Source: Deltaproteobacteria bacterium
GTDB taxonomy: Bacteria; Myxococcota; Polyangia; Polyangiales; B10-G4
Direction: 5' to 3'
Assembly (NCBI GenBank): GCA_019312705.1
Contig: JAFDCW010000074.1
Coordinates: forward strand, 1-10,242
DNA length: 10,242 bases
Shown: positions 5,878 through 10,242 of the stretch, in pieces
Position numbering within the stretch: position 1 is the first letter of the stretch
Layout of the letters: each line of letters starts with the position of its first letter
Position numbers and translations under genes: made by a program
The notes under the pieces: model-generated
Database searches by the model: none
Seen by the model: only the letters and a program-made list of their open reading frames with translations
Told to the model about the DNA's origin: nothing

Positions 5878-6942
5878 GCGCTCGACAGGTAGAAGCGTCA
5901 GCTCATAGTCGGCCGCCCGAGTCGCGAACACATCGAAGTAGACCGTCTGGTTGGTGGGCAGGTCGAGCACGCAGAAGCCGCGTGCCTCATCGGAGCCGCC
6001 GTCCGGACGACAGGCGTGCGGCGAGTCCTGCCGTGTGGCCCGGTCGGTGGACCACCAAGGGGGAGTGCCGGACTCCCACCACGTGGGTCGAGCGCCGGTG
6101 CTGACAAAGAGCTCGAGCTCAGGCGATCCCGTCAGCTCGACGACGTACTCGCCCGCCGGCACGTGCGTTGCCAGGGGTCGGTAGACCGGTTCGCCCTCCA
6201 ATGCGCCCTCGAAGGTCAGGCCGTGATAGGGCAGGGCTCCGTCGACGTAGAGGTCGTAGGCCACGTACTCGCGTGCTGAGATGAGCACGTGCACCTCGGC
6301 GGGCTCGTCCACCACCTCCACGATGCATCGCTCGACCCCGGTGTGGTGGTGCTCCCAGCCACAGTAGCTCGACGAGATCTCGGGACGCACATTCAGATGC
6401 GGCTCGGCCCCCACCCGAACATAGAGGTCGGCGTCGCCGCGGCCGATCATCCAAAAGGAATAAGTGCCCGGGGCGAGAAGGTCGGTGCGCAGGCGCCGAT
6501 GCGCCCCGGCGTCGAGCGCTTCGGAACGCTCATCGATGCGCCACACCTCCGGCTCACTCGATGGCGTGCAGGAGTCTGTTCCCACGCGCGTATTCCAGGT
6601 GCCCGTGCAGTAGACCTCGAAGTGAGTCCCGCGGCCCTCCCTCGCCTCGCACGCCACGTCTTCGTAGCACTGATCCTCGAGCGTCCCGGCATAGTGCGAA
6701 ACCGCGGGTTCGCCCCGATCCAGGCTGAGCCCCCTGGGCAGGGAGTCACCGGTCGAGAAACAATCGCGCAGGGCCACGTGCTCGCCGGTGCACCGCACCT
6801 CATCGAGCTGTGGCCACTCGGTGTCCCCCCACTTGTCGACGTCCGCCTCGTCCGCGCCGTGCGCGTCAGCGACGCACCCGACGCCGATGCCGGCAGCGAG
6901 CAGAAGAAGGGTGCAGTGCCAGAGCGTGACTGTTGTCTTCAT
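5875..6942 (-). CDS. Lipoprotein with two PPC-like beta domains
   Basis: The 355-residue product starts at ATG 6942 and has a lipoprotein signal with lipobox G-V-G-C, Cys at 23 followed by Val. An N-terminal Cys-containing region (about 50-125) is unrecognised. Residues about 137-225 look like a bacterial pre-peptidase C-terminal (PPC) domain: A-P-G-T-Y-S-F-W, then the hallmark D-A-D-L-Y-V-R (170-176), a Cys pair (184/196), and a Y-D-L-Y-V end. A second, weaker copy spans about 235-352, with P-A-G-E-Y-V-V-E-L, L-E-L-F-V-S-T-G, a Cys pair and Y-E-L-T-L-L at the end. PPC domains usually follow secreted proteases; no catalytic domain is visible here. A surface-binding role is inferred. It is divergent from the beta-helix lipoprotein gene and convergent with the P460-like gene. 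Confidence 0.85.
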   Translation of the reverse strand: MKTTVTLWHCTLLLLAAGIGVGCVADAHGADEADVDKWGDTEWPQLDEVRCTGEHVALRDCFSTGDSLPRGLSLDRGEPAVSHYAGTLEDQCYEDVACEAREGRGTHFEVYCTGTWNTRVGTDSCTPSSEPEVWRIDERSEALDAGAHRRLRTDLLAPGTYSFWMIGRGDADLYVRVGAEPHLNVRPEISSSYCGWEHHHTGVERCIVEVVDEPAEVHVLISAREYVAYDLYVDGALPYHGLTFEGALEGEPVYRPLATHVPAGEYVVELTGSPELELFVSTGARPTWWESGTPPWWSTDRATRQDSPHACRPDGGSDEARGFCVLDLPTNQTVYFDVFATRAADYELTLLPVER

Positions 6943-7143
6943 GGAGAGGCCTCGGGCTCACGATGAGCAAGAACCAGACCAGGCGACCCCGACGCGCTTG
7001 CCGCAGGCAATTGGGGGGTATTGCGTGGGCGCCGACAGAGGGTGGCTAGCGGACTCGCCAGCGGGCCGGGGCCGAGAGTCTTCAGCAGGGGGCGACAGGT
7101 AGCGTTGTCCGACCTTCGCTACGCCCGCGCCGTGGGCTACGAT
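6943..7143. promoter_or_regulatory. Divergent intergenic region with a TTGCC-N3-GGCAA dyad
   Basis: This 201-bp gap must drive both flanking lipoprotein genes, at 6942 (minus) and 7144 (plus). A perfect dyad, TTGCC-GCA-GGCAA, lies at 6998-7010 and could be an operator half-site pair. I could not identify confident -35/-10 elements. A TTG-initiated upstream extension of the plus-strand gene is open from 7021, but it would bury the signal peptide and is not believed. Confidence 0.3.
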
Positions 7144-9201
7144 GTGGGGGTGGCACTGCGACTCGCTGTCTTCGTGGCCTTGTTGGTGGTTGCGTGTGGT
7201 GACGAGACGGAACGTCCGGTGGACAGTGGAGCGGACGCAAACGCCGACGCGGCGGTCCCGCTGGTGGACATCCCATGGCTCGAAGACGGCCAACCGCCGG
7301 TCGCGCGACCGGTGTTCACGCCTTGTCCCGACGGTTGGCGCGAGGTCGTCGACGGTGACTTGACGACTTGCGATGCATTTCCGGAAGGTGGCCACGAGAC
7401 GACGTGCGGCCCGGGCGAGGCGCATTTTCCGGGTGAGCCCGGTTGTGTGCCGGTTGGCAACCCGTGCCCCGCGGGCGACTTTGCCGAGGGGCTGCCGGTC
7501 GCCGACGTCGTGTATGTGCGCGCCGGCGCGACGGCTGGAGACGGTTCGCTCAGCGCGCCGTTCGGTTTGCTCTCCGAAGTGCCGTGGGTATCTCTCGCGG
7601 CAGGTACGACCGTCGCGCTGGGAAAGGGTACGTACGAGGGAAGCCTCCCTCTGAAGGCCGGAGTGCGCGTCGCCGGCGCGTGCGCCGCCGAGACGATCCT
7701 CACCGGCATCGACGCACCGGTCCGATCCGTCGTCATGGTCACGACGGGCGGCGAGCCGGCGCGCATCGAGAACCTGACGATTCGAGATGCTCCCCAAGCA
7801 GCAGTGGGCCTCGACACCGCCGGCCGCGACCTCGCCGTGTCCGGCATCGTCGTCGATGGGTGCAGTGGCCCGGGGGTCTGGTCAGCCAACGGTGCGTCGC
7901 TCACCGGAGACCACGTCGTAATCCGCAACTCGCGTCCGAGCACGGATGGCCGTGCCGCGGGGCTATACATCTACGCAGCGGGGCAGGCCGCGCTCAGGAA
8001 TGTTTCGATCGAGCACAACGGTGGGATGGGCGTCGCCGCACTCGGCGAAGGCACGGTTGTATCCCTCGAAGACGCGGTCATCACCGGCACGACATCAATG
8101 TCCGACGACTCCGGCGGCTGGGGCGTGATCGCGCAATCGGGGCCCAGTCTCACGCTCAGGCGCGCCGTGGTCTACGACAACAGGTCCGCGGGGATTATGG
8201 CCGCCGCGGGGCCTACGGTCACGCTCGACCACGTGATTGTTCGGGCCAATACGGGCACGCCACGAACCGGGTTCGGCGGACGCGGGATCGAGCTGCACCC
8301 GGGCGGAACCCTCGTTGCTACCCGGGTGCTCGTGGAGGACAACCTCGACACGGGAATTGCTCTTGGTGGCGACGCCACGCTATCGGACGTGGTCGTTCGC
8401 GGAACTCGAAGCTCTCCTCTGGACGCGGACTACGGAACCGGCATGAACATCGAGGCCGGCGCCCAAGTGCAGATGGACCGTGCCGTGGTCGCAGACAACC
8501 AGGTCATTGGAATCTACATCTCCGACGGAGGAACCGAGGCGTTCCTCCGTGACGTCATCGTGCGCGACATGCTCCCGACCACGGATGATTCGTCCATGGG
8601 CCGCGGGTTCAACATCCAGCAGGGCGCCCACTTCGACGGCGAACGCATCCTCATCGAGCGCACCCGCGACTCGGCGTTTTTCGTGAGCAGCCCAGGCACC
8701 ATCGCTCGGGTGAGTGACATCGCGGTGCTCTCGACGGCCTCGCGCCAAAACGATGGGACCGGGGGTAGCGGCCTGCACGTGCAGCGCATGGGTCAGATGA
8801 GCGTCTCGCGCGCGCTCGTGAGGTCGAGCCACTGGGCTGGTGCTATCGCGATGGACTTCGCTGTCTCGACGCTCGAGGACGTCTGGATCGACGGCGTCGA
8901 GGCGCAGGAATGCAGCACCACGACCTGCGCCGACCGCCCCTTCGGATATGGAATCGCCTCCGTGGGCACGACGACCGTGCGCGGATTCCACGTCGAGGGT
9001 GCATCGCTCTGCGGCGTTTTCGTCGCGCGCGTCGACGAGGGCAACCTCGACCTCGAGCGAGGTGAGGTCACAGGAGCGGCTATCGGCGCCTGCGTCCAGA
9101 TCGACGGCTACGATCTCGGGCGCCTCATGAACGACGTCGAGTACCGCGAAAATGGTGTGAACCTCGACACGACGGCGCTCCCGGTGCCGGACCCGATCTG
9201 A
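7144..9201 (+). CDS. Lipoprotein with a right-handed parallel beta-helix domain
   Basis: The frame stays open upstream to a TTG at 7021, but I chose GTG 7144 (GTG 7150 is the alternative) because it places a compact signal with lipobox V-V-A-C and Cys 18 at the N-terminus. The mature part begins with an Asp/Ala-rich linker (about 19-45), then a Cys module from C61 (C-P-D-G-W, ending C-P-A-G-D-F). A segment Y-V-R-A-G-A-x3-D-G-S-L-S-A-P-F (from 124) resembles the entry of DUF1565/beta-helix proteins. From about 180 to 670 come many 20-30 residue coils of the form V-x-I-x-x-N...G-I-x-x, typical of parallel beta-helix (PbH1-type) repeats. Members of this fold include polysaccharide lyases and adhesins. 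I see no diagnostic catalytic residues, so function is unknown; adhesion or glycan binding is inferred. The product is about 685 residues, ending 184 bp before the next start. Confidence 0.85.
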   Translation: MGVALRLAVFVALLVVACGDETERPVDSGADANADAAVPLVDIPWLEDGQPPVARPVFTPCPDGWREVVDGDLTTCDAFPEGGHETTCGPGEAHFPGEPGCVPVGNPCPAGDFAEGLPVADVVYVRAGATAGDGSLSAPFGLLSEVPWVSLAAGTTVALGKGTYEGSLPLKAGVRVAGACAAETILTGIDAPVRSVVMVTTGGEPARIENLTIRDAPQAAVGLDTAGRDLAVSGIVVDGCSGPGVWSANGASLTGDHVVIRNSRPSTDGRAAGLYIYAAGQAALRNVSIEHNGGMGVAALGEGTVVSLEDAVITGTTSMSDDSGGWGVIAQSGPSLTLRRAVVYDNRSAGIMAAAGPTVTLDHVIVRANTGTPRTGFGGRGIELHPGGTLVATRVLVEDNLDTGIALGGDATLSDVVVRGTRSSPLDADYGTGMNIEAGAQVQMDRAVVADNQVIGIYISDGGTEAFLRDVIVRDMLPTTDDSSMGRGFNIQQGAHFDGERILIERTRDSAFFVSSPGTIARVSDIAVLSTASRQNDGTGGSGLHVQRMGQMSVSRALVRSSHWAGAIAMDFAVSTLEDVWIDGVEAQECSTTTCADRPFGYGIASVGTTTVRGFHVEGASLCGVFVARVDEGNLDLERGEVTGAAIGACVQIDGYDLGRLMNDVEYRENGVNLDTTALPVPDPI

Positions 9202-9384
9202 GGGTCCTGGCCGTTTCCGCTGTCATTGCCGGACGAAAAGCGGTTCTGCGAAGGTCCCAGCGAGCCGGGCCTATGGAAACTTTCATTGACAGTATCTGGT
9301 CTTCCACGGGACACGTGCCGTCGGTTTGCAGGTCCGGACTCACTCCTAGGGTCGGGCTTGCGCTTCGAGGGAGAGCCATACGGT

Positions 9385-10242
9385 ATGACGACGCGACAAC
9401 TCTTGGCGATGATCCTGGTTCTTTTCGTGTCCGTGATCGGGGGCTGCGGTGACGACACCACCCCGGCAGACACGGGCACCGATGGGGCCACCGACGGTGG
9501 GGGGGACAGCGCCGTGTGCGCCGCGGGCGAGATGCTCTGCGGAGCGGCCTGCGTCGACGTCACCACGGACCCCGGCAACTGCGGCGCCTGCGACACGGCG
9601 TGCGGTACCGGCGAGGTCTGCAGCGCCGGCTCGTGCGGCCTGACCTGTGGCGGCACGACCCCCAATCTGTGCGGCGGCGGTTGCGTGAACAACGACATCG
9701 ACCCGCTGCACTGCGGCGGCTGCGATGTGGCGTGTGCGGCGGGCGAAGTTTGTAGCGGCGGCACCTGCGGCCTCGGCTGCGGCGGCGGCACCCCGACGCT
9801 CTGCGGCACGGCGTGCACCGACACCAGCACCGACCGCAACAACTGCGGCGCCGACCCGGCGACCTGCGCCGGCGGCACGGTCTGCGCGGCCGGTGAGTTC
9901 TGCAGCGGCGGCACCTGCGGCCTCGGCTGCGGCGGCGGCACCCCGACCCTCTGCGGCACGGCGTGCACCGACACCAGCACCGACCGCAACAACTGCGGTG
10001 CCGACCCGGCGACCTGCGCCGGCGGAGCGGTCTGCGCGGCGGGCGAGTTCTGTAGCGGCGGCGTCTGCGGCCTCGGCTGCGGCGGTGGCACCCCGACGCT
10101 CTGCGGTTCTGCGTGCACCGACACCAGCACCGACCCGAACAACTGCGGCGCCGACCCGGCGACTTGCGCCAGCGGCACGGTCTGCGCGGCCGGTGAGTTC
10201 TGCAGCGGCGGCGTCTGCGGCCTCGGCTGCGGCGGCGGCACC
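9385..10242 (+). CDS. Cysteine-rich repeat lipoprotein, C-terminus cut by window edge
   Basis: The frame is open from ATG 9385 to the right edge (286 codons, no stop). A GAGGGAGAG lies about 9 nt before the ATG. The signal ends in lipobox I-G-G-C with Cys at 21, followed by Gly and a Thr/Asp/Gly linker (22-43). The rest is Cys-rich repeats: by my count 42 of 286 residues are Cys. Early units (45-128) are divergent versions of C-G-x-x-C-V-x4-D-P-x-N-C-G-x-C-D-x-x-C-x3-E-V-C-x-x-G-x-C, a repeat style common in Myxococcota surface proteins. From residue 130 the unit is exactly 50 residues with 8 Cys each. A disulfide-cross-linked stalk or adhesin is a reasonable guess. The antisense strand is also open here, an artefact of the repeat and GC content. 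Confidence 0.88.
   Translation, partial: MTTRQLLAMILVLFVSVIGGCGDDTTPADTGTDGATDGGGDSAVCAAGEMLCGAACVDVTTDPGNCGACDTACGTGEVCSAGSCGLTCGGTTPNLCGGGCVNNDIDPLHCGGCDVACAAGEVCSGGTCGLGCGGGTPTLCGTACTDTSTDRNNCGADPATCAGGTVCAAGEFCSGGTCGLGCGGGTPTLCGTACTDTSTDRNNCGADPATCAGGAVCAAGEFCSGGVCGLGCGGGTPTLCGSACTDTSTDPNNCGADPATCASGTVCAAGEFCSGGVCGLGCGGGT
9771..10242 (+). repeat. 150-bp near-identical tandem repeats, three full copies plus a partial fourth
   Basis: Units begin CCTCGGCTGCGG at 9771, 9921, 10071 and 10221, an exact 150-bp (50-codon) period. By hand, copies 1 and 2 differ at about 9 positions, 1 and 3 at about 10, and 2 and 3 at about 15. Many differences are synonymous. The array continues past the window, so the copy number is unknown. 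Confidence 0.95.

Noticed and set aside
7021..7143. TTG-initiated 41-codon N-terminal extension of the beta-helix lipoprotein
   Set aside because: It would place the lipobox at residue 59 behind an Arg-rich stretch, which is not a working lipoprotein signal. A GTG at 7144 or 7150 fits far better.
7443..8552. Plus-strand 369-codon open frame rich in Arg
   Set aside because: It is a shifted-frame shadow of the beta-helix lipoprotein gene. The Arg/Gly-heavy composition without motifs is typical of GC-rich off-frames.
9286..9314. TTGACA at 9286 as a -35 promoter element for the last gene
   Set aside because: The consensus hexamer is present but no credible -10 follows at 16-18 bp; the expected place reads GGACAC.
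9108..10241. Minus-strand open frame of 377 codons with P-P-P-Q-P-R-P-Q repeats
   Set aside because: Its periodicity is the antisense image of the 150-bp Cys-rich repeats. The plus-strand frame has a ribosome-binding site, lipoprotein signal and known-style Cys repeats.
9771..10242. The tandem array as a CRISPR or satellite element
   Set aside because: Units are contiguous 150-bp coding repeats in frame with one protein, with no unique spacers.
1..10242. A defence, toxin-antitoxin, phage or biosynthetic system
   Set aside because: No nuclease, helicase, reverse transcriptase, toxin, integrase, transposase or biosynthetic core enzyme was recognised in any believable frame.

Overview
The window (about 10.2 kb, strongly GC-rich) looks like chromosomal DNA from a myxobacterium-type organism (phylum Myxococcota, possibly Polyangiales/Sandaracinaceae). 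The evidence is a protein ending in a MYXO-CTERM-like sorting signal, several lipoproteins with Asp/Gly/Ala-rich linkers after the lipobox, MopE-type D-x-D-x-D-G metal-binding motifs, and dense cysteine-rich repeats. The genus-level placement is inference. I see no rRNA, tRNA, CRISPR array, transposase or phage gene.

Layout, left to right. (1) 1-1770, minus: a polytopic membrane protein cut by the left edge, with a GT-C-like architecture. (2) 1771-2115: a divergent non-coding gap with two short tandem repeats. (3) 2116-3225, plus: a lipoprotein with four W-x-C...C mini-repeats and a C-terminal beta-rich domain. (4) 3258-5228, minus: a large secreted cysteine-rich protein with a MopE-type motif and a MYXO-CTERM-like tail, convergent with gene 3. 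(5) 5292-5852, plus: a cytochrome P460-like heme lipoprotein, divergent from gene 4 across 63 bp. (6) 5875-6942, minus: a lipoprotein with two PPC-like domains, convergent with gene 5 over a 22-bp gap that can fold as a hairpin. (7) 6943-7143: a divergent gap with a small dyad. (8) 7144-9201, plus: a lipoprotein with a right-handed parallel beta-helix. (9) 9385 to the right edge, plus: a cysteine-rich lipoprotein with almost perfect 150-bp tandem repeats, cut by the edge.

The genes mostly alternate in strand, so this is not an operon. What they share is location: six of the seven products are predicted to be exported, five as lipoproteins and one as a MYXO-CTERM-like surface or secreted protein. 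This reads as a cell-envelope accessory neighbourhood. The tightest functional hint is the divergent pair of a MopE-motif surface protein and a P460-like heme lipoprotein, which suggests surface metal or redox chemistry. I found no convincing defence, secondary-metabolite or mobile system.
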